Shown here in pieces: positions 22,199 to 37,100 of a stretch of DNA of 64,000 bases; position 1 is the first letter of the stretch, and each line of letters opens with the position of its first letter. The translations under genes and the position numbers were made by a program. The notes under the pieces are model-generated. The model was not told the origin of the DNA and made no database searches. It saw only the letters and a list, made by a program, of their open reading frames with translations. The DNA is from Nautilus pompilius (lineage: Eukaryota > Mollusca > Cephalopoda > Nautilida > Nautilidae), in the NCBI GenBank assembly GCA_018389105.1, contig JACATO010001107.1, positions 124,001 through 188,000 on the forward strand, in the 5' to 3' direction.

Positions 22199-25100
22199 GT
22201 ACATGTTTGTTGTTGTTGTTGTTGGGTTGTTTATTGGATGATCGATCAGATCGATTGATTTAGTTAAAAGCTGGATATCCCCTCGAATGGGGGGGGAGGC
22301 TAGGTTAGTGAGCACGTGCGCTTGGCGCTCTGCAGGAGGAAAAGAAGGCGAGAGCAAGCGACGGGGCGACACCCTGGTGTCTGATTAATATTGTTTTAAT
22401 AATAATAATAATAATAGCCCCTCGGTAATCAGAGAGGACCGTTCGCGATTACGCCGCGTGAACACCTCGGCGCCCGAGTTTTGTTTGTGGTGTAGGTATG
22501 GCAGCCTCCCCTTTAGGCGCCACCTGGTGCCAAGGAGCGAAACCAGACAAACTTACCACCACCCTAAACATTCGGGAAGTCTATACAAGCTGGTTAATGT
22601 GGCACCCCTACAACAGCATTAATTAGGGTTATGTCCCTTGCCTACGTCGAACTAGTGAGGAAAAGGGGAAACCCCCCCCCCGGAAAACAACAACAATTAC
22701 AGAAACCGTGAACTTAAAATAATTCGATTGAAAAAGGAAATAATGATACAAATTACATTGCTTGCTTACCAACCTGATCAAAGTACCTGTTTAGTGTTGT
22801 CTTTACCATTCTAGTAAGGAAATTCCCTGACAAACAGTAGGGAGGGAGCCTATTGGCTGGCCAGTCTCTCTGCTCATAAAAGTACCCATAAGAATAGACA
22901 GCAAGAAATGAATGCATTGAGAAATGAATCAAAAAAAGAGAATAAAGTTACAACTGCAGTACCAGATAAGACCTGTAAATAAATACTGTATTCCCTCTGC
23001 TTCCCTTCTCATTCTTATCTATGTATTGCAATTTGGAACCAGTAAAAATAAACACTAGGAATAATTTCTTAACAATGAGATACTGTTATTACTTGCGGTG
23101 TGTTTGAGAGAAGTGTTTATGGTAAAAAGGAACATTTTAATCCATTCATTTATAAGTTGTCATATAAATGACCTAAAGTACACTGCAATTCTTGTGTGTT
23201 GTACTGGCGACATTCACGTAAAACTCGGTGGGATGCCATTACGGCGCTTCTAATTTTTTGGCCTGGTTTTTTTATCTGGACATCCCACAAGTTTATCGAA
23301 AATGAAAGTAATCAGAAAAGAACTCATCTGTTGTTTTTAGAGAAACGTATTTAAATTAGGAAGCTTACATGTAGGCTAGTCATACATTCGTGTTAGAAAT
23401 GAAGAATATAAATGATCTGCTCTACTTTGCAACTATAAAGCTCTGAGACTTGAGGCTTAGCTGGAGACTTCTAGAGCTTTAGAAGTGTTTAATACTACTT
23501 TTTACTGAGAAATCAAGTGACCAAAAATAAAATTGTCCAATTTTTTTCTTTGTTAAAAGCCTTTTATCAGTAGAAGTTTGTATAAATTTTATTTAAAGAG
23601 CCTTCTTTGTCAAAACTTGTGTTTTTGCCATTTTTTGGTAGTGTTATTTTTTATTGAAAAATATACTTCAGTTATTCATCTATTACTACATAAAATTTCT
23701 TAATGTCATTTTTAATTAAACAAAAAGCTTTTCCAACTGTGAAAAACCTTTAAGTGAAAGAAGTAATACAATCGAAATTAAAAAAAGGAATTCTTGCCAT
23801 TTCCATGGTAACAAGGTTGATAAACATTTGGATGAACTACATTTGATGGCATACATGGTGAAAGTTATTTGTTTGAATCCAAGTTACATAGAAGTGATTT
23901 TTCAGCATTTTATTCAGAACCTTCGTAAACTAATCTTATTATATTTATACTTGGTTATATTGTTTGATACTTAGAGTAGTTGAGCATTGAACTTTTGGGG
24001 GTGCTTAATGAAGATGGTACTAGGGATTCGTGAAAATCTGGAGAACATATCAAATCACAAATCATTTTTAAGCTGTTATTAAAAAATAATGGTAAGATAT
24101 TATTCAGATAAATGTATAAAATGTTGTTGTCTTTTATTAACCCTTTTAATTCATAAAAAACTGTCTAATTCCAGTAAATTTTATTCAGAAAATCAACAGT
24201 TATGTCTAGTTTAAATATTTTTTTTTTGTCTTTAGTGGAAAGCCCCATTTTTAAAGTAAAGTGAAATATTAATCTAAAGTTGTGTGGTGTTCAGGTTTTA
24301 TGATGGAAAAAGAACACTAGCTGCTGTTGTTGTTTTCCTTTGTGACCAGAGGTGACACAGCTGATGGTGTTTCTCCAATGGCAGTACTCACAACTGGATT
24401 GTTTATAGTGATGATGGTTTGCATTGTTGCCTGCTTCCATATGCCATTGACAGGCTTAGGGTAGATAGTAGTTGCATGTAGAATGAATGACAGTTGGATA
24501 ATAATTAACATTACTAGATTATTAAATTTAAATTAAATTTTGACAGGATCATCATTGTATAAGATGAATCTAAAAAATCTTACATATATTTTAATGATGA
24601 AAATTGAGTCTGTTACCAATTAGTTTTAAGCTGCTGGTGGCTTTCATTTATATGGCTTGCTGCTAGATAAACAAAAACACAATTCTGAAAGGTGTTTACA
24701 GTCAAAGGAAAATCATGTTTATAAATGTTTTCTGTAAGGAATAAATATTACTTAGTCTAAGGATGCCAAATTGCATTTTTTACTAAGGTATAATTTAGGT
24801 CAGTTTAGTTAATCCTTGAGTTATAGCTTTGTCAAATACATTCTGAAATGATGAAATGGTTGAAACCAATAGATTTGGCCTCTTTTTTATGTGTAATCTT
24901 TTGTTATTAAATTGAAGTCATATTTCAAAGATGTATGGGCACCTTATTAGGTGCCATCAGATGTAAAATAGATCCATAACATAACTTCCATTTATACTTT
25001 TTATTCTACTCCAACTGTATGCAGCACTGCTGAAATGCTTCTCAAAAACATTGTCAACAATACAGCCCCTTAGGTTGAATCAGCGTCTTGGGAGGATAAT

Positions 25101-28100
25101 GAGGGTAATACTCTGAAATGTTGGGGACTAATATGCAAGCCAGCGTTTTTATCCAGCTAACACTAACCATCAGCCTGATATATTCATTGTGTACATAGCC
25201 AGCTTTTTTCTATTCATTTTTTCCTATATTGTTAACACTGCACAACTATAGATGAATATTTTAGATATAAAAATACAAAAACAGCAAAAGAACAACCTTC
25301 AGATATAATATTATGGGGACAAAAAATTAATCTGCCATAGCAAATTCCCTTCTCACTAGGATTTCTGTCCTACAAAGACTATAGAAGAGCAGTTAAAGTG
25401 ATGTAACTTAGTGTTAGGGTTTTGCACAGATTCTTACCAGTTTACCTGATATGAAGCCTCTTCGTTGGCTTCTGTTCATGAGAAGTACTCCATGAGAAAT
25501 GCCGCTGATATATTATAATAACAGTCACAGCTTTTTGTAAATTAGTTGTAATTAATGAGCTTTTCTTGTCACCAGTGTTTGTATTGTATATTTATGGGAC
25601 ATTAGATAGAAAATCATGCACTGAATTAATTTTTTTAAATACAAAATTTATGCTAATTTCATTTTCTCATAGAATTCATTTATCTATACATTGGATAAAG
25701 AATTACTGTACACAAGTAGATTCTATTAATAATTCTAAAAAGTTTTAATTCTTTTTTGTTAATTCATATTAGTCTGTTCACTGTTATTTATAAACTGTAT
25801 AACATACTTTCAAGTTACTCAGAAAAAATTTTGTATTTTGTATTTTTGTATTAAGGATTTACTTTCTAAAAATGTTGAAAACTCTATATATATATATGAT
25901 ATGAGGTAAGGGACATGCACATTGGCTGGAGGAATTCTCTAACTTGAATATACCTTGAAATCTTTTTAGCTGGCAAATTATTTAAATAAATATTGCTAAA
26001 AAAGAACTTTAAGCATTACTTTTGTTCTGTAGAAATTTAACCAAGGTTTTGATCTGGGTTTTTGTTAAAAATAATCCAAAAAAAAAAAAGGGGGGGCAAA
26101 TGCTCAGTATAGATCTCATCTTGAAATAATATAATTGAGAGTTGATCAGAGTAGTTTGATAATGGTGGCATTTTAATGTTGAGCATAAAAATGGAGATTT
26201 GAAATTATTGTGATCCTGATTTCCTCATATCTGTAACAGAACCCTTTTGCTTTTCATTGGATATACTCCTATCTTAATTGTATGTGATAAGCTTGTTTTA
26301 GAAGTGAGCCTCCATATTCTGAATATTTCCAGTCATGATAAAAGAAGGGGGGGTGTAAAACAGTAAATTAATAGCTCGGCTTATTGTTATTGTGAATATT
26401 TGTAACAGAAAGTTTAGGTAAAATTCAAACTCGTGTGCGAGGCTGCTGATAGATTTAGGTCACCAAAGTGTGACCATATAAAGTTCTCAAATTTTACAGC
26501 TCACCAGTTGAATTTAGCCAGCAATTTATGACTGATTAATGACAAGAAAAATTAATTTTTAAACTGCTAGAAATAGCATGTTTTTGACAGCATAAATTAC
26601 GGCCTGTTAAACGCTTCACTTTACATATTTGAAAGCAATGTTATAGATATTTATAGATGTAGGTTGTGTGAAATGAAAATAAATATGGGTGTAATTGTTA
26701 AAATAGGGTGGTGTAGATCATTATAAATATAACATTGCTATTCTGTATAAAAAAAAAATATATATATATATATGCTTTACCATTTTAAGGATGGGTTTTA
26801 CTGTAAAAGATGATGATTCATTAAATAAGAATTTATATAAAACTGCTACAGACTGATGGAGTTCAGTAACATGTGCATGGATGACACTGTTACTAAATTG
26901 ATGGAGGTATCACTTGAAGGATCTGCATGCATGTAAAAATTGCCAGGTTGCAGAGCAGTTTGGCTCTATTTAAGAGCAACAAGAGTTTCTGTAAGAAATA
27001 ATTATGATGGCTTTTCTGTTTACTGACACAGTTTGTTGGTTTGTTGTTTACTGAACTGTAAATAAATTATTATTTTTAGAAAAGTGTGAAAGGTTGAAAT
27101 ATTTGACTTTTTAACTTATATTTTGTAACTGTTATTTTATTATAGAAATCTGAGGTAATTCAGATGAGCATGAAGTTCACAGTTTATATAGAACTTTTAT
27201 TATATCGCATTTTCTTTTTATATGCCTGTTTTCTACAATGATAATGGCATTTACTGGTAAATGAAAAATTGAAAAAAAAATGTCAGTGTAAATTATAAAT
27301 AGTAGGAACTGAATTTTGGGATTCTTTTATTGTGTTCATTCTTAAGTGCATTTTGCACCATCTTGAGAAACATTTTGTTTGTAGATAAAAGATAATAAAA
27401 AGTAAACAAACCAAATTAACATTAAAAATGAAATTACTTGAAAAATTTACTTTGAAGTTTACACGAGTACAACCCAGTTTTAAAATGTTTTACTATATTT
27501 GAGTTAACAGGGTAAAATGTGATGTATATAATATGAATTTTACCATTGCTCTTTGTAAACATTGTTCCTGTTGTTGGTCTTATGTTGTTTAAATTGAAAA
27601 GCTGACGGCATTTTTTATTTTTTAATTTTATTTTCGATGGAAGATGTGTAATTAATTTTTTTTAAAGGTTCTTGAAAAAATGTTGTAAATGCTTCAAATC
27701 ATGTAAAGATGATTGTAGTCATTTACAACCAAAGATGATGCCGCCAACAATGTTTCTCTGATGGCAGAACTCAAGCATAAATTGTTTATACTGATGATGG
27801 CTTATGTCACACCAAATACACTCTCTTGTCCACTTTCCTGTACTCTAGTGGTCACCATGCATTTGCTGACTGGTGAGGGTTAGGATACTGTTTCCTGCTG
27901 AAAATCCCTGGTAGAACTTGTTATTTTTAGATACAGAAGATAACTCACCTAGCTGACTAGTAAAGAAGAGTGAGAAAAAATCTACACCAAGGGAGTACAC
28001 CAAACAGAGTTGGTCTCCTGCAGGATTTGAACTCTGGCACTCATCTATGACAATCCTGTAGTCTACCGCTCGATTACTATGGAAGTTTTGATTTAAACTT

Positions 28101-31100
28101 GTTTCCATATCTTTACTTTACCAGTTTTTTTTTACTGCATGCTGGTAAGGGATTTTCATTCTGTATGGCATGATGAAAATACTATATTTCCATGATTATA
28201 TCTGGTAATTAGCTTTAGGTTTGGAATGTTTGTGATGTTAAAAGCCGACATGCTTTATTATACATGTACTTACTAAGCCAGACATAACAATCACAATCTG
28301 CTAGTAAAAACTATTATTCTACAAATATCACCATAATTTTTAGAACACTTGGATGCTGTTGCCAAAATATCTTTACTGTGGTAGATATAACCAAAATCAG
28401 ACTTAATAGGATATCATGAAATAATTAGTTCATAATTTGCACAAATCGCAGCTTTTCTATTGTCTAAATGATAATGGTGATCATATTAATGATAAAAGTT
28501 TGTAAGGTGCTGAAATTTCTTAGAATTTTTGGTTTATATGTAAATCAAAAAGTACTTAATCTCAAAAAAGACTTCTGAGATTGAAAAAACTAATTTAAAA
28601 TGATTTTTTTTTTCAAATTAAAAATTCTTTCAAAATATTTTTTCCTATTTAACTTTTATAAGATTAGCTGTTTGTTTGTTTTTTCATTAATAATGAGGAA
28701 TTTTTGATTCAGTGAAATCTTGTTTATCTGTATTTTATAGGAAATTTTCTTGGGTTATTCAAGGCATTTAATCATTTGTTGACCCCATAACTATCTTGTT
28801 TTTTGAATAAAGACTTAAAATCTCCAGTACACTCTGACCATAGTATGTCAAGTACAATCTAATAGGAAAATTGTATCTGTATCAAGGAGTGTTGCAATAC
28901 TCATAATCAATTTTTAAAATTTTTGGCCACATTCCCAAATCAGTGTGACTTTTTCTATATAAAAGAGCAAGGATGTAGATATGTATTTTTAACATGCATT
29001 TCCTGAGATCTGTCTAAATCTAATGCCTTAGCTTGGCACTGCAGGTGTTAACAAAATTACTAACCACATACAGAGTGTGTTTTTTATATCTTTGGTATAT
29101 TTCATAAGCGTGTTGAAAACACCATGAGGACTCACCAATTTTCAGTATTTTTTGATAGATCCTCCACCGATTTCAACCACGTAATCCATCTAAAGGAAGA
29201 CACTAAATATTCAAATAATGAAAATATCATCTTGAATGCTGTTCAAAGTACAATCCAGCATTGTCTGTCAAAGGTTGTTTTTTCTTTCAGTATCATGAAT
29301 TGTATCTATCAACAACTTTACATAGCCTTTAATGATTGCAAACGTTTTCAGCTGAATTTAAATTTGGTGAATTTTTTGGTCCTTTAATTAAGGAAATCAT
29401 TTATATTCTTTGAAAAATTTGTGTAAAGGCATGAAGACATTTCACTTAACCAAAATTTGGATAGATTTTAAGAGAGAGTGTTTTAAAAATACATATGACA
29501 TTATGCTTTGCTCTTTTATAAAGAAAGTTACACTGATTTGAAAACATGCTAAAAAGTCTAAAAAATGTATCACAAGTATTGCAAATTTTCTTTGTGAGTA
29601 TTGGATGAATATGTCAGTCTTTTTGATGCACAAATTTCAGAAATTAAGAAAATGCATAAAAGTAAAACAGGTTAAAAATATGAAAAATGTGTGCAAATAT
29701 GAATTTAAAATATTGTTATTCTCAATAAAGGAAAAAAAAAGTCAATTCTAATGAATAGTTAATGAAAAAAACTGTACCAGAGTGTTTTCATGAATTCATT
29801 GACCATGCAAAGTTACTGTGGCAATATACAGATAAAAAAGTTTTGCTCTGACATATTCTCAGTGGAATATTAGGTATATCATAGAACTTTTCTTCTAAGT
29901 TGGCTTGAAATGACAGATGTGAGTATTCTTTTAGAAACTCCCTTAAGAATTTAAACATTATCCTGAATTCATCCGGAAATACTGAGGTTCATATTTTTAA
30001 AAACTACCATGAGGAATCTTAGCTGGATTAAATGTTTGTTCAAGAAACAACTTAATTTATGGCGCTATTTTTAAAGTCCTGGACATGAAAAATTGTCTGA
30101 TACAAAGTTACTTAAAGACTTGAGACTCTTTATATGATGAAGTTCTCTGAGCAGGATTTAAAAGCATTTCAGTTGGCTCTTTATTCTATAATAGAGGAAA
30201 GATTTTTCTGAATAACTCAATCTTTTATGCAGCTTGTATAAAATCTTTCACTGAATACAATAAGGTAGACTGCAGTTTTTATTGACAAGTTTGCATGCTC
30301 CTAGCTTTCATGATGATGGACTAATCTTTATGGCAGGCTCAACATGATTACCAGTTGGGAAAGAATAGCATGATCACACTATGAATATTTTTCCATCATA
30401 GGTATATGTAATGTTTTTCTTTTTTATTCCAGGAAACTCCAGACAATCCATTATCATCTGAAATAATAGCTGAGAACATATCCTTGCTGTGTAAAACTGG
30501 TGATGGACTAGCTCATGCTTTTGTCAGACTTGATGTCCATGAATGGTAGATAAACTGCTTTATTAAAATAATAAATAACATGTAAAACTACTTTTACTGA
30601 AGGCTACATAAATTCTACTTTTCCTGTTTCTGCTCTACTAAATACTTTGACAGTTTTTTTTTTTTTAATGTTAGCAATCGCTTCGCTTTGCATCATTACT
30701 TTACAGGTCGTTGAGCTGCAATGGCATCACCTATTGTTTTTTCCATTAGGCCAGCTTTTCACTAGCTACTGATGCCTTCTCTAGGCTTTATGGTATACAG
30801 AATAATTTGCTAATCTGAAGAGAATCCAACTTCATAAACTCATAAACATCTTAATTGAGATTGTGATATATTCGAATAAAGTAACAAATGTTAACAATAT
30901 ATAGTCTGTCTTATTAATATGATCACTCTCCTAAATCAGCATGTTTGATTGAAATGTAATATTTCAGATATGATTATGTATATATTGGATATCTAGGTGG
31001 TAGATAAATAGTCTGTACTATCACCAAAATGAAAATAGGCAGATCCCCTGGCATTTATCCCTTTACACGGGGTTATGTAAGATGCTGTTCAGAGTGTTGC

Positions 31101-34100
31101 CAGAGTCAATGACAGATTTCCAAAGATCATTATATTTTTTCTATGGATCTCTGGCAAATGTTTTTGTGAAGTTCACTGAGATCAATGATACTGTTGCAGC
31201 CAAAGTGGCATGGACAGCTTTCAACAGTGACACCATGACAAGAACATGGCATTTACTTTCCATAATATGACCATTTACCATCAAAATTTTCTTGCTGACA
31301 TCATCTGTGTAGCAGAAATGAGCCAAAGAACAGTCCAACACCATATCCACTGAGTTGGTAATAGAGGTGAGGGGACCCATCTATCCAATAGAAATAAATG
31401 TTTCAAGAGGACATGTCTTGGAATCTCATGTGGTGGCTTGCACTATTTTAAGTTGAGTGCAAGATTTAGATTCATGTTGTGATGTCTTGTCTGGGTTTGG
31501 GAAAAAACTTTTAAAAGATCTTCATTGCTGATGTCTTCAGCCTGCGGTCAGGTATGGACTGGAGTCTGGTATGGTGGAAAGACAGAGTTGGTGTTCATTG
31601 ACTAATGTGTCTATTCTGTTCGTACACAGCCATTTTAATGACACATCTTCCATTATGGTACCAGTAAGGCATACTGAGATGTGATGTCCATATTTTTAGG
31701 ATGATACTACATGCTGTATCTCTTGTGTGGCCACAGTCTGAAAGAGAAATAAATTCAACTTTTTCCATGAGTAATCCAATGCTCTGATATGAATCTTACT
31801 AAGTAGCTGTAAGAGCATCTGGATTATTAGATGAGACCAACCAATCCATGTTTTACCAATATGGAATCAAAAGAAGCTCTTGCATGAATAGGAACCTAAA
31901 CTAGACCATGATTTAAAACCTAATTGATTTAATGCTAAATAGGCTAGCAGTGTGTATTGTTGATTGCTGATATGTTATTATTGTAGAATAATGGTTTCTC
32001 CTTAGAGTATCTGTGCTGAACCATAAAACCTAAATACTGTTCATTATGGTTTTGTCAAAACTGCAGTGTTGCTCTTGCAGCTGGTTCATTTAACAGTTGC
32101 AGAAAATATCTACCATAACCAACCTTGCCAAATGGCATGAAGCTCCAATGTTTTGTAATGACTCCTCAGCAGCATTAACTAAGTCATTTGAGATAATCTA
32201 GATTGGACACTCATGTAAAACATCAACCCAGCTCTGAGAAGATGAAGAACAGCTGTAAAACTCCAGATTCATCATTGAATGAATGAACGAAACAACATTT
32301 ACTTTACATGGTATCAACATTTTCAATCTGGTGTTTGCAATTTGTGTGATGATTCAGCTGTATTTTGCTACTGAGTGACTGAATATTTACCACCCACACG
32401 GGAGTTTACGGAGTTCATTGTGTCCTAACAGCATTGTGATATCATTATATAAGGAAGCATCAGTGACAAATAATTTCTTTTTAAACTATACAAATTTTCA
32501 AATAAAGATGTACACAATATTTTTTGCTCCATATAAAACTTGACACCTTCAGTTTCCATGAAAAGCAGTACTTTATATCTATTTCAAACCTACACACCAA
32601 CATCAGCACAACTCCTGGTGTCAGTTTTCTAAACCAGGTGGGAAGAGTAGGGTGTGGAGGTTAGCTGCAGTCTACTGCAAAAAGCGCCAGGTAGAATTCT
32701 TCATTTTATAGATATGGAAGTAAATTTGTATGGCCAGCTGGTTAAGAAGAGCAAAAAAAGCCAGGCTAGTGAGGTTTGCCAAAGCAAGCCACCAGGATGC
32801 AAACTCTAGCCCTCAGCCCAACAGTCCAGTAATATATACTTAGTAAGCCATTTTGTTTTACTAGTGTTACTATAATTTTTAGTCGATATCTTCCAGTGAT
32901 TATGATAAGGATTGGTGCTTATTTACAAGTAGAACTATCAAAGTTTACAGTGCAGTTTGCAAAAAAGTGATGTAACTTCATGAATCATTGATGTTACTGC
33001 AGATCTTTGCTGTTGCCTGGCTTCTGCTTCAAGTAACATTTTTAAAAACCTGTAAGCAGGAATTTAAATTTAGAAATCTAATTATTTTTTAAAAAGAAAT
33101 TTAATTTGTTCCAAATTAATCATTATTTCTACAGCATCATGTCCATGAAAGTTTTTAAATTAAAAGTACAAGAATATAAACTGGATACATTATTCTGTTT
33201 TTCAGCATATAAAAAAAAAAAAAACAGACAGAATGTTACTTTAGAATTGTGAAACATAAACTGAGATGTGATGCAAGCATGTGTTCTGCAGGAGTAGGAT
33301 ACTTAGTTAAGAAGATGTTTTTATATCAAAAATTAGCTGATGCTGTTTTTCCAGACTTTTAAAAATATTCTGGGTACCTAAGAAAAATAAAACTACCCAA
33401 GTACATTTATAGGTGTTTGAGATAAGATACAATTAAGACATTTACTCCTCAATTATATTTGTGTTTGATTGGCTGTATATTTATTTATTCAACACATTCC
33501 TAATGCAAGACATGTGATGTTGGATTGATATGGATTTCTTGTCATATTAATGAAGAAGGTACTTTTAAAGCTGCCATGGCTTAATGTGTGCTGAGTAATA
33601 CAGATCTGAAGAATAGCTTAGTGCAAATGCACTCACAGTGGTTTACAAAGGGTTAAAATCATTTAGAGCATTTATAAGTGTTTTTTTTTAAACTCAGTGC
33701 TAAATGTTATTTGGAAGTCACTCTATTGTCACGTGGCTGCCCTGTGAAACAGTCTGCCACCAAAAGGAACATGCCGGTTGATCAAATGAAGAACTAGATA
33801 GAAGAATCCTTAAATCTCTGCCCTATGTTGGTGTGTCTTTCTAGTATTCATGACTAACCTTTCTATTATTCTTTTCAGCGAAATTACCAGTATTGAAAAT
33901 CTAGAGACGTTTATTCACCTTCGTTTTGTGGACATCAGTAAAAACCAGATCAGTGACATCTCTCCACTTAACTCACTCACTCATTTATTGACCCTGCATG
34001 CACAATATAACCTGCTGACCAGTGCCAAACTTAATCCAATGCCTTTCTTACAAGTGGCTAACTTTAGCAACAACCAGATCAGGACAACAGAAGGCATTTC

Positions 34101-37100
34101 TCATCCACTCTTGGAACGGCTCTGTTTGAACTGTAAGTTACAGGCATGATTGCCATCGAAATTCCTTGGGTTATTTAAATGAAACTCAACTAAAATAGCA
34201 AAACCACAATGGTACTTGGCTTGGCTTCATTTGAACGCTCCTAGTACATAATGCAATATACATAAAATACTATTTTTGTTTGTAGACCAGAGCATTGTTT
34301 ACCACTAGTAAATGATGTTGTTTTTGGTGCATTACAAGTCCTGTAAATCATTTTAACCAGCTGATCTGTGCCGGACATTAACATGGTCTTTATCTGCTCT
34401 GTACTTTATTGCTGGAATGTTAAAAAATACCAAGCTATTTGTGGATTAATTTTACAATAAATACATCACTTCAGGCAAATAAATAGTTGATTTTCACTTA
34501 CTGGTGCCTTGTTCTATTTCAAATGTTTGTATAGATTACACTGTTTTATTAAACCAGGTGATGGGGATTGATAATCAAATACCTCTCTTGTGTGTGTATG
34601 TGTGTGTGTGTGTGTATGTGTGTCTGCGTAAGTTTTCTATTTTTGTCCCTTATCACTAAAACAACAACAAAAAAATTTTACTTAGTTGCACTCAAATAAA
34701 AAAATGTATTGTTCTTTGTTTCTTTTTTTTTTTTTTACAATATTAAGATAAATATTATAAATGTTCTGCTCCCTAGTTTAGAGGCTATTTGGGAATGGTG
34801 GGAGTTACTACTATCCTGATAATCTCCAGCCCCCTAGTAGCCAGACTACAGTTTGACACTGGCTTTGTCTAGTGACATAGCTACAGCTGTGTTTTTGCTG
34901 TTGATCTTAAAAAAAAATCTAGAGCTCGATGAAATGTGTGCCTTAAGCACTGATAAGCATGTGAATAGAAATTTGTGCCATAATTTGGCAAATGGCAGCG
35001 AATACATGTAGTGTATATGGCCCAATGTTGGAAATAAATGAATATCTGTGTTTAAAGAAATCTGACTTGATAGCCAGGTGTGCATAGCAGTTCACAGGTA
35101 GTGCAGCACAATATTTGATTCTGTAACATGTAGCAATATTAGGCGGAATGAAGCAGACTAATTTCACTTTGAAGATAAACAGATTATTATATGCAAACTT
35201 TTAATGTCACATTTTTATATGAACAATCTATTTTACAGTATACATACCTTAATTGTAGGGTTAATCCATTTTATGTATTGAATGAAGTAGTAGTATTTGT
35301 ATTTCTTATATTGTTAGCTAGCTTGCCAAATTGTGTCATGGAAACCTAGGATGCTTTAGATAAGTCAGGATACATAGAATGATAATTTCTTTATAGTGAT
35401 AGATTGTGCCTGAATGAATGTTTTCTTGATGGTAGAAGGGTATACTTGAAGCATAGTAAAATTAGAAACTAATAAGACTTTATAAATATAATTAAGTATA
35501 GCACACCTGATGAAAAATAAATGCTGTATCAGAGACTACCACATTAAATTTCTCAGCAGAAAAAAATTTTTTTTTGCCAGCTCTTCTTAAATAAAATATA
35601 CATATTTTGGTATTTTCTCCTGTTATTTTAAAGCTAGACCAACTCTAGAATATAATTAGGTTACGTGTTTTTTTGTTTGTCATTATTTGTAGAACTCATT
35701 TAATTAAGCTTATCCACTTAACATTGAAACACCAGATATAACATTGCCCTACTTTTTCCTCCATGCCAAAAGCGTCTGCTAACTATACCACAACTACTGA
35801 GCCCCTAATGCGAAACACCAAAATGGTGCTCTGTTTGCTTGCTTTATTCCTAACTTTTTTTTCTTTTTTATTATTATTACAAAATGCTATTAGATGATTT
35901 CTCTCCAGGAAATTTTGTTGTTTTATTATTTCCTAGAATAAATCTATACTTTCAACAGAGTTTTTGAGTGGTTACTGCCTCGTACATAAATTAACCCCAT
36001 ACTCTACAGAAATAGTTGTCTTGTCGGTAATAAAAATTCAGTGTAACTTGTTAACTAAGGAAATAACCTACTAATATTCAGTCACCTCTACCTGTTTATG
36101 ATTACTATTAAATTTATTATTAGTTAAACTTGCAGCCAAGCCTAAATAAGCATTGTAAAAAAAACATAAATTCCGTATCATTGGAAACCATATTGGAACT
36201 TCCTTTAAATTTGAAGAATGTACAGCTAAAACGTATAAGAACACCTGAATGCCAAAGGTACTATAGAAATTTTAATTGATTTTGTTTTGTGTATATTATG
36301 AAAAACAAATAATGGGAAAGAAAAAAATCATTGTTTTTTTGTTAGTCCAATTCTCACTACCACTGATTTTGTAATAGAAGACTGAGTTTGCATTCATTCA
36401 TAAGTATCCTCCGCTCCTTTAAGTAAATGGCTGTCTATAGTTTATTGATTGTGCATAAACTTTTCACATCTAGTGTTGATCAAACTTCATTTTTAGTCTA
36501 GAATGTAGTACAGATTCAAAGCTGGATTGTATGTCTTAGACGTTTAACTGATGATTTAGGACAATGCGTAATTTAATCTGAAAATAACGCAAACCTTACC
36601 ACTTAGCATTTGCTTGTAATACCAATTATTAGGCAATTGTATTGGTTGTGGAACAAATGAACTGATAAAAACCACTACTACGTGCATGCGTTATATGGCT
36701 TGTTTCAGTTTTTTTTTTTTTTTCCACATGGGAGGATCTTGTTATGACCTAGTATCTAGGTGCTATGGCATAGCTTTATCACCAGTGTACAACTGTGGTT
36801 TATCTGTAGTGTTATTAAATTTCTGGGTTTTCTAGCACAGTTCATTGGAGCTGACTGAGCTATCAGAATATTAACTAGGAGATGGTGTAAAGGACAGAGG
36901 TGAATGCAGCATAGGTTAAGTGTTTTTATTCTACTGTCAAATGTCATTTGTGATGTTTGATTCTGTCAAACCAAAGGACATGCAAGAGACATTAAATAGA
37001 CTAACAGGCTTATTATAAAAAAACAAAAAGAAGCTCCTCTTGTTTTTACTTTGCCTCATTCTATAAGACAAAAGGATTAAGTAATATTAAAGAATTTGCT

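Larger units (their letters stand above)
19900..22200. promoter_or_regulatory. GC-rich promoter region of LRRC23
   Basis: CG dinucleotides and GC content rise sharply here against AT-rich flanks on both sides, and the region ends in coding exon 1. It contains G-run clusters, CT/GA tracts, a 0.67-kb tandem duplication, TATA-like motifs and X-box-like sites. Good donors exist on both strands: + strand CACG before GTAAGC near 20282, and - strand CTCCAG before GTAGGTG near 20467. They suggest 5' UTR exons and possibly divergent transcription. No transcription start can be fixed from sequence alone. Confidence 0.6.
22199..30432 (+). other. LRRC23 intron 1
   Basis: 8.2 kb. The first 450 bp are still GC-rich. 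It contains SINE pieces at 24315 and 27722 and an X-box-like motif at 23799. Nothing else is recognised. Confidence 0.85.

Noticed and set aside
19587-22372. Many open frames of 70-176 codons on both strands in the GC-rich region
   Set aside because: They read as poly-Arg/Glu, poly-Ile, poly-Val, poly-Leu or poly-Lys from GA, AAT, GTT and poly-T tracts and repeat exactly between the two duplication copies. They show no protein family and are simple-sequence artefacts.
27845-28108. 87-codon - strand open frame
   Set aside because: It is the SINE at 27722-28090 read as protein.
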